A stretch of DNA of 64,000 nt from positions 22,627,681-22,691,680 of the forward strand of contig OU612071.1 in the NCBI GenBank assembly GCA_914767715.1. Direction: 5' to 3'. The notes under the pieces were generated by a model that saw only the letters and a list, made by a program, of their open reading frames with translations, made no database searches and was not told the DNA's origin. This document shows positions 1 to 13,334 of the stretch, piece by piece. The DNA is from Membranipora membranacea (taxonomy: Eukaryota; Bryozoa; Gymnolaemata; Cheilostomatida; Membraniporidae). How positions within the stretch are numbered: position 1 is the first letter of the stretch; every line of letters begins with the position of its first letter. Position numbers and translations under genes: made by a program.

Positions 1-2850
1 TTGGTTGCCAATAGAAGTATTTATTTATACATTGAAATGGTACTTACTCTACTGGCAATTCGACGGGAGCATAGTTGCTCTACTGCAGGAACATTCTCAA
101 TCTCAGCAAGTTGTTGTTTATTTACTAGCCTATATCTCATCAGTCATTGCATCAAGCAAATCCTCAAATTCTATCCTGACGTCTGGTTTCCTGCCTTGCA
201 GTTGAGGACTGAACGAGCCCTCCGTCTCATTTGCCTGAGGTATACTGATATGTATGTCTTGCATTTTGTTGAAATTGTGACAATAGGCTGCTTGCAAATA
301 ATAAATCCAGAAATATTGTGCTCCCACACATTCCAGTGGGCAGTATCAGCTTCAGCAATTACACTACATTACACAACACTAATTAGGCTACATGTAACTA
401 CTGCAGTTATTTGCAAAGAAGGGTTATAGAGTGACATCCAATTATTAACCCAGTTACCATTTGCTGAGTAAACCCAGACAGGTCACAAAGTCAATAATAC
501 TCTGTTTAATATTCAGCATATATTTCATATGGAGTCTATGAGCTTCAACCGTCCTGTGCTGTATCAGTTTGATATGCTTGACCGATTTCAATGGCAGGTC
601 TGTCTTATAAGTCTGCTAGCAGGCGCTTATATTGAATTATAATGTAATACGTTTTCCTGGTGTAGCTTGCAATAAAATGAATTTTTTTTAGAAAAACATT
701 GTGATCCTTGTTCGGCTTTTTCTAACGAGTAGATCGGTATAAATAGAAAAAAACAAGGTAAGAGAAATAGAGAGGGGGGTGAATGTTTTTTGCTAGATGA
801 TAATATATACAAAAATGCAGGAGAGGCAGATAGGAAAATTGTACACAACGTGGGGGAGATAAGCCGTAACTCATAAATTACCTTCATAAAAAAACCAGCA
901 GAGCTAGGATAATTGTACTATCTAAATTGATTGTTACTTGTTGGATTGGTATGTATCGTGAAAGACATTCCACATTCTTATCAATCTAGAAATCAATGGC
1001 CATTGACAAATCTTCTTTCATACAAAAATTTACTCAGTTACTATGCTTTCATCTGATGGTTATTTATCTAAAACTTACACAATGGCTGGTCCGAAACGAC
1101 ATATAGTAGCTGGTAAGTGGCAGGCCATATGAAAATTTGGTGGACAGTCATTGTGTGTTCTGACATATCTTACTAGAGAAAGCTGAAGTAGTCCAGCTGC
1201 TCTGCAAATGTCCGTTTCTGTGATTAATCTGTTAAAGATAAAATTTAACATCTATGAATTCAACACCACTCCATTCATCGAAAATAAAATCTACTGACAT
1301 TCCCTGTACCGCATGGCTTGGATGCCATTTCAATTTCAGCCGCAGAAAGTCGCAACGTGATAGAGCTGACATTCTTTCTGTGACATGGAAAGAAAATGCA
1401 AAATGATACCCCGTATCTACCGTTGATCAGCTAATCACCTAAATCCCTCCATCAATACCTTTAGATACACTTGCACCAAAAATTGCTATATAGTTCCAAA
1501 TGATGAAGCATTGAAAATATAATGGTCGTACAAATTGGCAATGATCGAGATGGAACTCCATGCCTATGCTTGATATCCCAAACGATGATTTATCGAATTA
1601 AACTGGAAAAATGCTAGCTTACATCATCATGGAATTAATTGCCGTTATGCACCTTGGTATAACATGTGGAGATGATAATCTCTTTCTTTCTCCCCCTGAA
1701 GGCCCAGTTAGTGGTTTTTCTAAGTCTATGCTGAGAAATAAGAAGCTGAATTGGTGCACACTGGTAGCCTGGGATTCAGTCCAACAATGAGGCCTTGTTG
1801 TAACAGCCATCACCTGTCATGTACCAGGTCCTGACAGTGACCATTCTGGCTGTCACTGGAAATGCCATATAATAATCATTTCTTATTCACTTCCAGTGGC
1901 AGAAATAATGACATTTTAATAGACATTTATTGCAATAACGACGACCAAATAATGGGCTGTGTCCTGGTGTGTGAGATTACGCTTTGCCATCTCGATGAGT
2001 GGGAGCCAATTAATTGTAGCTTTGCTATTACCTAGTTTTTGCAATTCATTGATATCATAATGATGTCCTGTTTTTACATATTTTTGGTAGTACTATATAG
2101 GAGATAGTTTTTACTCCGTTCAGTATGTTTTGTTTGAGAGAGCAATCAAGATGCTGATGTACAATAAAAAGTCTCGTCAATTCGCCCTAGTAACCGCTCG
2201 GTGTGCGGCATAGAAGTTTAGTGCCGTCACATTGTCTGCGTTATTGGTGATGTTGGATATTGCTTCTGTGGTGTTATCTGCTCATGTATCACTAGTATTG
2301 TACCCTTATAAATGGACCCATGTGCTTGTGTTTTGTTTTGGTATATTGTACAGTGTAGATGCGATATATGGTATTATTTTCCTGGAATTCTGGCATTGGC
2401 ATATCATGCTCTCTGCGCATTTTGTCCTGATGGTATTTTGACCACGGCATTATGGCCAGGTTATGACTTTACCGCTGGATACCCCAGCACATGTTTGACA
2501 ATAATGACTGACCTGAAAAATGCACTTCAACAATTACTCATGATGTGGTTTTCAATCAAAAGGTCTGTCATCATTACTGTGTAGCTAGTCTGAGCCCCCT
2601 AGACTCGTGCCCCCACATCTGACGGCCCCCTGCCAGGGCAGAACTTGTACTCATAGCAACTTAAATAAAATAAAATCACTGTTGGTTCTTTGATGAAGTT
2701 TTATTGTTTTGTAGCTAAAATTATGATAGAAAATGATGTTTTCAAAGGAATTCATCATATTCTTAGGTCAGAAGGGAATAGTGAAGTACTTGCGCAGCTT
2801 TTCCGTTCTGGTGATGGCGGATGTATCAACTACCTGAAAGACGCAAATAA
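1..2850. other. No supported gene
   Basis: I see no exon with matching splice signals and recognisable protein content here. The longest open frame, at 1-429 on the plus strand, has no start context, no family resemblance and low-complexity composition, so I treat it as chance. A short open stretch at 2724-2863 could be a decayed exon lying just left of the tandem array: its protein text is not repetitive, and it runs directly into the first array unit. Confidence 0.5.
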
Positions 2851-2861
2851 GGATATATTTT

Positions 2862-5835
2862 AGTGAATCTGACAAAGCTAAGAAAGCAGTTCTCTACTTT
2901 GATGCTATCTTAAGTCCTGGTGTAAATCATTTAATTTAAGTCACAGTGTCGCTATCATATTGTTTGGTATTGTTTTGAAGTTCCCAGTCTAATTTAACGT
3001 GCGTAAGCAACCTTTGACATTCACTAAGTTCAAATGCAATGAAATTTGGTGTCCGGGACGAAGTGTCATGGAAGAAGCAGTCGTTTGTTATTATATTCTA
3101 TTATTAAATCAAATTAAAATTCAAGGGCTAATCAAACCAATTGAAAATGATTACATAAAATGTCACAAAAATATCTATTCTTGTGACTTTTATCAACGCC
3201 AGGATACAATGATCGACTCCATCTCAGCTTCAAATATCTATTTTAGATGACACTGCACTATTTTTGCCAAGGTCAACCACTTAAAATTCATCATTGGCTC
3301 TCAGTTGTTCTCTAAAGGAGTGGTTGAGGATGTAAGGGCTCCCATGTGTGACTATGGGTACTACATTAGCTGCACAATGACGATATCATGTAGAGGTTGT
3401 GTTCTGTTTTGGTCTTTTTGCTGAATATATTTTAGTGAATTTGACAAAGCTAAGAAAACAGTTCTCTACTTTGATGCTATCAAAGGCCCTGGTGTAAATC
3501 ATTTAGTTTAAGTCACAGTGTCGCTATCATATTGTTTGGTATTGTTTTGAAGTTCTCAGTCTAATTTAACGTGCGTCAGCAAGCTTTGACGTTCACTAAG
3601 TTCCCATTCATTGTGTTCACATTGACTTGAGGAGCTATGGAATCATGGCAAAAGCATTGGTTCAATTTAGTTGTGTATTGGTTTGTGTTCCTTTGTTAGA
3701 TTAGGGCCAAGCGCAGTGGATAGCATCAAAGACTGTTCCAATTCCCTTTGTCCGACGCCCCCCCCCCCCCTTCTAAATTGTAATCAACAAAGATATCTGA
3801 GTCATGGAAATAAAAGAGAGGGAGTCATCAGTGATTCCAGAGAGTAAGAATTATATTGAATTACAAAGATTAAGAAACACACAACTCTATCAAATGCAAT
3901 GATATTTGTTGTCAGGGACGAAGTGTCATGGAAGAAGCAGTCATTTGTTATTATATTCTATTATTAAATCAAATTAAAATTCAAGGGCTAATCAAACTAA
4001 TTGAAAATGATTACATAAAATGTCACAAAAATATCTATTCTTGTGACTTTTATCAACGCCAGGATACAATGATCGACTCCATTTCAGCTTCAAATATCTA
4101 TTTTAGGTGACACTGCACTATTTTTGCCAAGGTCAACCACTTAAAATTCATCATTGGCTCTCTGTTGTTCTCTAAAGGAGATGTTGAGGATGTAAGGGCT
4201 CCCATGTGTGACTACAATAGCTGCACAATGACGATATCCTGTAGAGGTCGTGTTCTGTTTTGGTCTTTTTGCTGAATATATTTTAGTGAATTTGACAAAG
4301 CTAAGAAATCAGTTCTCTACTTTGATGCTATCAAAGGCCCTGGTGTAAATCATTTAATTTAAGTCACAGTGTCGCTATCATATTGTTTGGTATTGTTTTG
4401 AAGTTCTCAGTCTAATTTAACGTGCGTCAGCAACCTTTGACGTTCACTAAGTTCCCATTCATTGTGTTCACATTGACTTGAGGAGCTATGGAATCATGGC
4501 GAAAGCATTGGTTCAATTTAGTTGTGTATTGGTTTGTGTTCCTTCGTTAGATTAGGGCCGAGCGCAGTGGATAGCATCAAAGACTGGTCCAATTCCCTTT
4601 GTCCGACACCCCCCCCCCTTCTAAATTGTAATCAACAAAGAGATCTGAGTCATGGAAATAAAAGAGAGGGAGTCATCAGTGATTCCAGAGAGTAAGAATT
4701 ATATTGAATTACAAAGATTAAGAAACAAACAACTCTATTAAATGCAATGAAATTTGGTGTCAGGGACGAAGTGTCATGGAAGAAGCAGTCATTTGTTATT
4801 ATATTCTATCATTAAATCAAATTAAAATTCAAGGGCTAATCAAACCAATTGAAAATGATTACATAAAATGTCACAAAAATATCTATTCTTGTGACTTTTA
4901 TCAACGCCAGGATACAATGATCGACTCCATTTCAGCTTCAAATATCTATTTTAGGTGACACTGCACTATTTTTGCCAAGGTCAACCACTTAAAATTCATC
5001 ATTGGCTCTCAGTTGTTCTCTAAAGGAGTGGTTGAGGATGTAAGGGCTCCCATGTGTGACTATGGGTACTACAATAGCTGCACAATGACGATAGCATGTA
5101 GAGGTTGTGTTCTGTTTTGGTCTTTTTGCTGAATATATTTTAGTGAATTTGACAAAGCTAAGAAAGCAGTTCTCTACTTTGATGCTATCAAAGGCCCTGG
5201 TGTAAATCATTTAATTTAAGTCACAGTGTCGCTATCATATTGTTTGGTATTGTTTTGAAGTTCTCAGTCCAATTTAACGTGCGTCAGCAACTTTTGACGT
5301 TCACTAAGTTCCCATTCATTGTGTTCACATTGACTTGAGGAGCTATGTTATCATGGCAAAAGCATTGGTTCAATTTAGTTGTGTTCCTTCGTTAGATTAG
5401 GGCCGAGCACAGTGGATAGCATCAAAGACTGGTTCATCAAATGCAATGAAATTTGGTGTCAGGGACGAAGTGTCATGGAAGAAGCATTCATCTTTTATTA
5501 TATTCTATTATTAGATCAAATTAAAATTCAAGGGCTTATTAAACCAATTGAAAATGATTACATAAAAGGTCATAAAAATATCTATACTTGTGACTTTTAT
5601 CAAGGTCAGGATACAATGATCGACGCTTTTTCAGCTTCAAATATCTATGTTAGATGACACTGCGCTATTTTTGCCAAGGTCACTCACTTAAAATTCATCA
5701 TTGGATCTCAGTTGTTCTTTAAAGGAGTGGTTGAGGATGTAAAGGCTCCAATATGTGACTATGGGTACTACAATAGCTGCACAATGACGATATCCTGTAG
5801 AGGTTGTGTCCTGGTTTGGTCATTTTGCTGAAATC
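2862..5835 (+). repeat. Four-unit tandem array, ~850 bp period, carrying a conserved ~60-codon open frame
   Basis: The block beginning agtgaatttgacaaag recurs at 2862, 3434, 4285 and 5142. The open frame starting MEEAV recurs at 3068, 3928, 4776 and 5475. Full units are about 850 bp. The junction before the first open frame lacks, and the last one shortens, a segment of about 280 bp that includes a C-tract (about 3763 and 4610). The frame encodes about 60 aa (for example ..IKIQGLIKPIENDYIKCH..) in all four copies. A second frame just downstream (..IIGSQLFSKGVVEDV..) also stays readable in every copy. The fourth copy is the most diverged. This looks like repeated tandem duplication of part of an unrecognised gene or element. 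I cannot name the protein. Confidence 0.9.
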
Positions 5836-5865
5836 GGGCCAAGTTTTTACCAAAGACGTAACCAA

Positions 5866-5928
5866 CATAGACCTACTAATAATAGATAAATTTATTTAAT
5901 AAATAAATTTATTATTAGTAGGTCTATG
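5866..5928. repeat. Long palindrome (hairpin)
   Basis: A 19-bp perfect inverted repeat (CATAGACCTACTAATAATA) flanks an AT-rich, self-complementary core (AAATTTATTTAATAAATAAA). Nearly all 63 bases can pair, apart from a 2-3 nt bulge. It lies just right of the tandem array and may be a small inverted-repeat element or the relic of one. Confidence 0.85.
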
Positions 5929-7600
5929 GTAATCAATGATTACTAGTCAAGCCATTCCTTTCGATTTCCTCAATTTCCTGTTTTCCGATTGGTCTGAATA
6001 AGTAGAATAACATGGCAAAATGATCACTTGGTTGGGAAAATTCAAACCAAAAGAGAACGTCCAAATTTTACAATCGGTCTTTGGGAGGATAACTCTTACA
6101 AATAAGTATTTGTGCGTCGCCAACAAAAACTGTATCACAGTATTCAGGAGTTTGATTGTTGGATTAACCCAGTGGGTGTATGGGGGGAAGAGGTTTATTC
6201 TGTTGTACTGTACCATGGGGCGCTTTTATTTTATTTGAATTAATGCATATTGTATTCATTATAAAAACTGGTCAGTATAGGGCCTTTAATTGTTGTCTAT
6301 GCTTCCCTCCTAGTTCTTGCTTACCGAGCCTCAGGGTCCTGCAGCTTTTAATGTGAGAAGGCAGGGTCCCCGCATTGTGTATCTGAGTAATGAACACGCT
6401 CAAACTAGAAGCAGTCATATTTTAACAAATATGTACCCGCAAGGTTCACAAGAAAATCTAATCCCTACAAGCATTAGTATTGATAAATCTTGACACCATA
6501 GTAGTGTTAATAAATCAGAGGCCCCCCTAAGTGCCTGAGCTATGCGCCACCCCTGGGCTGGGAGTATTACCTTAATATGTTTAATATTGGTTACAGTGCC
6601 AACAAAATAACCATGTTAATGCTGATACGGCTTATCAGCTGATATTAAATTAGCTCTTCTCGCTTGTGTATAATAAAAATAATATATTCACCCTATAGCC
6701 ACAGATCACTTCAAGTTAGTTTCATGTATTTTCAGGCACTCATATGAGACCCTCAATATCAGTGCTTGACTTGAGAAGGTTACAGGCTATGAGCCAGAGA
6801 TAAAAGGTAAAGTAGGCCGGTTCAATATAAGTTTAGCTAGAGAAGAGTTCCATACACTCTGTTGGGTCGCTGTCTTTGTTCATGTTGGACTTCTGCTGAT
6901 ATACTGAATCTTACAGGTGAGGCACGTTCTCATGATTGGATCCGTAGGGCGCTGGCAGTCAGGTTGATATTAATAGACCTTTTCTAGATTAGTTACTTCT
7001 TCTGGAGGTTTGTCTTAGCTTGTCTTTCCCTGTATTGGATAGATGGCAGGCTGGAATTTATCACCAGTCTGGCATGGGTTCAGATCTCTGTGACCAACAG
7101 ATCTCACAGAAACTTTTTTTAAGTCTGTATTCGACAAATCGACCCGGAGATGTAGTCAATCTGAAGTTTTAACGCATGTCGACTGGGCTGCTCCTGTAGC
7201 AATGAAATTACAATTGAGATGCTGTGTCTTTGGATTGAGCACATTTTGAGACCGAGGCACAGTTGGCCATCAGTAGATGTCAGGGTTGTGATATATGACT
7301 TTTGTCACTGTTGTTTATAGAGCTGGAAGTGCTGGTTTCACCGATTTAAGATGTAACGTCTGTCTGCTACGGCCGGGTCCCGTCATCTGAATTTTATTAT
7401 TTATATATTAAGTATTACATGAAGCCATAGGCTATAGGAGATTTATGGACCATGATATTATCTGAGCCCTTAATCTTTGTATTTAGTATCTCGCACATGT
7501 GCTGCACCATACCACCTTCCTTTTTATACTCGTTCGTAATTTGCTCAGTTATCTTTAGCTATCAATTTTAGGCATGAGCATTTTATTCCATATTCCTATT
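5929..7600. other. No supported gene
   Basis: Plus and minus open frames around 5947-6238 overlap on opposite strands, and neither resembles a known protein or has splice support. The rest holds short AT-rich sequence with stops in all frames. I see nothing functional. Confidence 0.5.
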
Positions 7601-7723
7601 CATTACATTACATTACGTTACGTTACATGACATTACATTACATTAAATTACATTACATTACATTACATTACATTATATTACATTACATTACATTACATTA
7701 CATTACATTACATTACATTACAT
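7601..7723. repeat. (CATTA)n microsatellite
   Basis: A pentanucleotide CATTA repeat of about 24 units, with a few interruptions (cgtta, catga, aatta, tatta). It ends about 130 bp upstream of the transporter start codon, so it probably sits in the 5' flank or 5' UTR of that gene. Confidence 0.95.
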
Positions 7724-7855
7724 GCACATGCATATAATTGACAATGGTTTGTTAACTTTGCAGGACCTTGCAATTCTAATCCCATCTTTGACACTTGCAT
7801 AATAGACCTGTGAAAGCATCACTCCAAGTTAGACCCATATTTCAAAAATACATAC

Positions 7856-10800
7856 ATGGAGAAGGATAATGCTGAGCAGGAGATAGAAGATAGCCACAGA
7901 GCAGGAGAGAAAGGCGAAGATAACGACAAAGATGAAATCCTAACAGATAAATACGAGTTTGTAGATGGGGGTAAGTGTGGTTCAATTGTTCAGGCGTCAG
8001 AAGCAGGGTCACCATATATAATTTGAATATGCTAAAAAAGTTACATAACCTCGCATGTTCACAAGAGGTTGACAACTTCTCTGCAATTTTAAGAATTTGT
8101 TGTAAAAAAATTGAAATTTAATTTCGAAGTTGCCCCCATCCAAGTTATCTAGTATTATAAAGCATTTTTGGATGATCACTCTCTTTTTCTGTTGAGCATG
8201 CCTCATGCTCTCATTTCCTCTGCTCTTCTATGTCCGCTTTCGGCAGGGGTGATAAACCCTGGATTTGCTCCATTGTGGCCCAACAAGCGCTAGAACTTTT
8301 ATATCTCTATAATTTATGGCAGGTTTGATGCATGCACACAAGGTCCCTCTGGTCTAGTCCCTAGTCTGATTGTGAGCTTAACAACAATATAAGAAAAAGT
8401 ATAGCTGCCATATAGCCTTTAACAGAATTTTACACAGCTCTGTCGTTTGTGTTCAAAAACTGTATCTTATCATAAATATCTACCTTCAGTTTTAAGTTTT
8501 TCCCTACCAAAAGAAAGCATTGACGTGTTCTTCATTTTATAGGATATGGCTGGGTTATAGTTCTGAGCTGCTTTGTATTCTTGATGATTGCGGACGGCAT
8601 TACATTGTCTTTTGGAGTTCTGTATGATGACCTGGTGACTAGATACAACACAAGCAGAACAGCAGCATTCTGGTTGCTGTCTATGCAAATTGGAATCAGA
8701 AGTATTTCAGGTACAAATTGTCAGGAACCTTCATTTCTGAGGTACAAGTACCAAGTGATGTAATACAACTTTAATACTAATTTCTTTGGATACTCTTCGA
8801 CCTAGAAATTGGGAGACAACCAGGGACGAAGCAACATGCAGCAGTATTTAAACCGAATCGATTACCTATAACAATACATCAACCATTGAAATTTTAATTT
8901 GTATTGTATTGAAATTGTATTGGTATTGAGTTTGTGATAGATATTGGTTATCGTGAGGGTCTATTCGCAGTGTGCTTAGGAGTGTAGAATCCTGGTACTG
9001 GCTTACGTTTGCACATTTATGATAAGACATATTCATTGTCCTACAGTATGCATAGAGCGTACACTTCAAAAGGACAGGACATCCCGCTTGTCCAAGTGAT
9101 GGATAGGGAGGGAAGGATATCGTCACATCTGTAAGCGGTTAACATAGTATAAGAATGTAAAACGTTCATGTTTCAATCCAAGCTGAAGCCTTCCCATATT
9201 TGGGATCATATTCTGCGCCATGGCCCGCCTAAAAAACAAACCTTTGGGCCCAACTCATCCTCTTTTCATCATATAATGCTCACCGATTTTTTTCAATTCT
9301 TAGTGTCAATCACAGTAGGGGTCTGATGATGCCCCTTCCTGTTACACTGAAATCCGAGGCTAATTTCTTGTCAATTTTCTTCTTAAAAAGGGATGAAATG
9401 CCTTAAAATTGTCTCTGATTTTTAAATTTTTTCTTGAGGCAGCCCCCCCCCCCATATCCCCTTTGGGGAAGGCGCTATAGCACCCCTCCCACACCCACCT
9501 GGTCTGGCCCTACCACTTCAAAACATATGGATACAGTGTTAACTTTTTCTACCACAACAGTCCCCCCCTCTTCATTGCTCAATAACATAGAGACATTTAT
9601 GAATTTATCAAATTTCAAATTATAATCCCCTGAAGCTGAGGAAGTCTCTAAATTTTAATTATGATCATTGGCATATGATCAACCATAATTTTTTAACCAA
9701 GCAAACATCACAGTCCCAAAACACTACTATTGCTTTAATTGTTGATTGACTTTGAACTGTAAATGCCCCTGTATATATATTTACTGTGATTGTTTCAGGT
9801 GTATTTGTGAGTGGAGTTATAAACACATATGGTGCACGCGTTGTAGGAGTTTTAGGATCATTACTTCTAGCATCTGGAACTTTGATATGTGCTCATGCTC
9901 CAAATATATACACCTTATACATCTCATATGGCTTCATCAATGGTGAGTCGGCTGTTTGTCAGTTTAAAAATTTCATTGTCTCAGGGGATGTTCAGAACTC
10001 GACTTACAGTAGGGTGTTTTTGGGGCCTTTAACATTTAACTTTTAGACATTTTGTTTGTCCATGACTAAAGTTCTCTGAGGAGTTTTCGAAAAATTGACA
10101 GTGTTCATGAACCACAAAAATATTGTCACCGCTTAAACATATATAATCTGGTTAAACAATGAACACAGACAGGCAGCTCTCTAAAATACAACAAAATAGT
10201 AAAAATAAAACATCGACAGAAACAGCTTAGTGTTGACTAGCCTTTAGGTTGCAGAAATTGAGTCAAATTTATCTTGTCATTGCATCAAATTTCTAATCTA
10301 CACATACACATATTTTGAATCAAAAACCAGGTTTTCCAATCAAACGAGTCATGAATAGATTTTGAAAAAGGAGCAGGCTACAAAGTTAAAAAAACAGGAT
10401 AGTATTTGGCTCATTATAATCTTTTTTTTGAACACCTATCTGCTATGTATGGATACAGGGTGTTAGTAGCACTGATATCTTTAGGGACTAGTGAAAATGA
10501 TTTTTACTTTTTCTGTAGGTCTTGGAATCAACATGCTCCTACATACTGGTAGTGTTATATCAAATCACTATTTCAGACAGAGGAGAGGTCTCGCTTCCTG
10601 CATCATCTCATGTGGAAGTGGGTTTGGCATTCTAACATTCCCTCTTATGACTTCTCACCTGCTTTATGTGTTTGGTCTCAATGGAACATTTTATATGTTA
10701 GCCGGAGCCACCCTACAAGGAATTGTTCTCAGTTCCGCAATAATTCCGCCACATCAGACCCTTCGCTTAAAACTTTATGCTAGAGGAAAAGGGACAAAAT

Positions 10801-12144
10801 CTGACAGACAGACACCAGAACCAGATACTAAACTTTCAGCTCATTACCCAGTTTGTCAAATGAAAACAACAGAGACATCTGACAATACTCAGGGGACACC
10901 ATCGTTCTTGGATAATATGAAGCTTGTCCTGAGAAAATCTGCAGATATCAAGCTACTACGTAATCCAGTCTATTTAATATTTTGCATGAATTCGGCATCT
11001 CTTCGATTTTGCACTGTAGCACCGATCGTTTTGTTACCAGCAAGAGCATCAGACTTTGGTCTGTCATCAGAGAGTGGAGCTCTCCTGGTTTCAATAGTAG
11101 GGATAAGTAGCATAGTAGGGCGCTTTTGTTACGGATTGACAGCAGATACAGCTGCTGTGAGGCCATATCGTCTTTATCTCTATGTATCTACATTCTTAGG
11201 AGCTGGTCTCATCTCAATGGTGAACTTCGGTGAGAAGTTTTATCATCAGGCTATCTATGCAGGAAGCTTTGGGTTCTTCTTTGGTAAGTCATTGATTAGG
11301 ATAATTAAATAGTATCTGTTTCTATCTGGTTATGCTTTAATATCAGGACTTAGAAAATGGTCGCCTGGTACAGCAGACAGGTAGACGATAGACTTTTACC
11401 TTTCTCAGATTACATGTGCACTAACTATGGAGTAAACATAGAGTAGCTGGAATGGCAAAGTACTGAGTGAAAACCCTTGAGCAAAATACTCACTTATATT
11501 AATTATGATTGTTATGTTCATCCATTATCATTTACAGGAGCACCATTCAGTTTGAGATATATGGTATTAGCTGACCTGATTGGGGTAGAAAATCTCATCA
11601 CCGGATCTGGAATGCTTTCTCTCACAGATACAGTGTTTATATTACTTGGCCCCAGTGTGGGAGGTAAGTGATGCCTGTGTATGAGATTGGTAACTTTACT
11701 GTAGGAAGTAAATGGAGCTCTCTTTGTATTAGTAGCAGCATATAAGATATTTTGGCATTGACTGACAGCAGATCTGTAGACTGAGGTGCCACTTGTCTCT
11801 ACCTGTGTGTGACTATGCTGCACATTGACTCTCACTGTTTTTCTATGGTTTGAGGTCTGTCAGTCTGTCAGTCAAGCAAACCATTAGTATGTGATAAATG
11901 TGATTCAAAGGATTTAGGGATATAATCAATTTATGTTACAGCATGGCTGTATGAAGTGTCTGGTAGCTATGATGTAACATATGCTGTATTTGGATCTTCC
12001 TTCATTTTCGGTGGAGTAGTGCTTCTTCTCATTCCTCTTGTCAGGAAATTTTGTTGGTGTTCTAAGCATGATATTTTGGAGGAAGGAGTAGATGCAGCCT
12101 ATGCTAAGCCTAGTGGAAATATCAACAAAGCTTACGAAGAATGA
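7856..12144 (+). CDS. Monocarboxylate-transporter-like protein (SLC16 family, MFS)
   Basis: A six-exon gene: 7856-7970, 8543-8710, 9799-9942, 10519-11283, 11538-11663, 11942-12144. The total is 1521 nt, encoding 506 aa. All five introns are GT..AG and all interrupt codons at phase 1, so the frame is closed from ATG to TGA. The family imports or exports lactate, pyruvate and related monocarboxylates, or other small organic solutes, across the plasma membrane. The first 30-odd residues are acidic and cytosolic (..KYEFVDGG). The MCT signature DGGYGWVIVL follows across the first splice junction into TM1 (..IADGITLSFGVLYDDL). Exon 4 holds the middle helices, a polar central loop of about 80 aa typical of the 6+6 MFS fold, and TM7-8 (..ISSIVGRFCYGLTAD). 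Exon 6 gives the last helix and a short hydrophilic tail. Length is normal for the family. The substrate cannot be read from the sequence. Confidence 0.93.
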
Positions 12145-12149
12145 GAAAA

Positions 12150-12480
12150 GAATGCATAAAAGTGGCAATTTTCATATCTGATTCATTATGCATAGCCAGA
12201 CATTGACCATTAAAATATATAGCTGGCAATCAATCAAAATTAAGACGACTCTACTGTCAAATCTGAGTTATTGTTTTGTGAGATTATAATGGTTCAAACT
12301 GAACAATAGAAACCGAGTTTTACTTTTAATGCGGTGAGAATGCATTTTTGTTTTAACATCTTTTCTCACTATAATTCCGCCTAGCCAGGCATTGACCTCA
12401 TACTCAGTTTGTTATTTTTGTCTAAAATCCTTGTGGTTGCCTTTTAAAAACAAATATTAGGCAATCAATCAAAAATCAAA
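12150..12480. repeat. Diverged tandem duplication downstream of the transporter
   Basis: A block containing agccagacattgacc .. ggcaatcaatcaaaatt (about 12190-12240) recurs as agccaggcattgacc .. ggcaatcaatcaaaaatc (about 12382-12475). The period is roughly 190-235 bp. It is presumably in or just after the 3' UTR of the transporter gene. Confidence 0.6.
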
Positions 12481-12847
12481 ACCAAGTCTTCGGAATTTCC
12501 TTTTAGAAGTGCAAATACATGATTGACGGCATCCCATTAACAACTTATAAGCTACCATCTCATATTGTTGACTAAAGGTCATCAACTGTTTTCACCACTT
12601 GATGTTAATGTGGAAAGTTCTTTGTTTCCATGGCAACAGAAGCACAAGACGTTTTCTATACACAGGCAGAGGAGAGGTGTATATTTGCTTATGAAACCTA
12701 GACAGAAAAAGCACATTTTAATAGGGTTTGGAATTATGTTCCATACGAGAACATATTGCATAAAGCAGGACTTGATGATGCACTGCTGCTGCTGCTGTTA
12801 TAGTAAATCATCGGAGTCCTCCCAAGACATTCATGTGTCTATAATGT

Positions 12848-13319
12848 TGTCGGATCGAGAAAGATCACGACAGTTCACTGCTGGTAGAGTTCATATGAGA
12901 TTACTTTATAATACTGAATGCAGTTTTTCAACAGATTGATGATTTTATTACTGAACTACACCCTGGGGCAAATGCCCCAGGCAACTGATAAATTGCAACA
13001 CCAAGTTGTAACTGTCACATGTAACTCTCGATCGTAACTCGCAATTGTAACTGATTCTTCAGAGCAAAAACCACTGTTCTTTATACTGACCTGTATAAAT
13101 AGGAAGTAAAAATAGAAACAGGTGGGATGATAAGTCGCTATTTTGATGGCCAACCTCTGCATTTAGATGGTAATTAAATGTGCAAAAAATGGAAGTAAAT
13201 GCAGAAGAGTATAACAATTAATCAGATTAGGACCATGGCAACCATGACAGTGCAATATACAACGCCTAGCTTCATGTAGAGTCATGCACCTAGGCGTGTC
13301 ACATACAGCGTATGTGACA
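12848..13319 (-). repeat. 3' LTR of the non-autonomous element
   Basis: Closely matches 14309-14798. On the plus strand it begins tgtcggatcgagaaagatca and ends tatgtgaca. It lacks about 19 bp present at the outer edge of the other LTR. A TATA-like tataaatagg lies inside both copies. Confidence 0.88.
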
Positions 13320-13334
13320 CATGCACCCCCCTGG
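13320..13334 (-). other. Polypurine tract of the LTR element
   Basis: The plus strand reads catgcaccccccctgg-like sequence directly after the LTR, which is GGGGGG-containing purine-rich sequence on the element's own strand. The position immediately before the 3' LTR is where the plus-strand primer should be. Confidence 0.6.

Noticed and set aside
1-429. 142-aa open frame at the left edge
   Set aside because: No start context, splice site or domain, and a competing opposite-strand frame. Cannot be supported as a gene.
9205-9520. Possible hAT-like MITE in intron 2 of the transporter (ccacctggtctggccctacc on the right)
   Set aside because: I could not find a matching left end or a target duplication, and the C-rich tract makes chance matches likely.
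12565-12939. 124-aa plus-strand open frame
   Set aside because: It runs across the outer edge of the LTR element and has no family resemblance, so it is chance.
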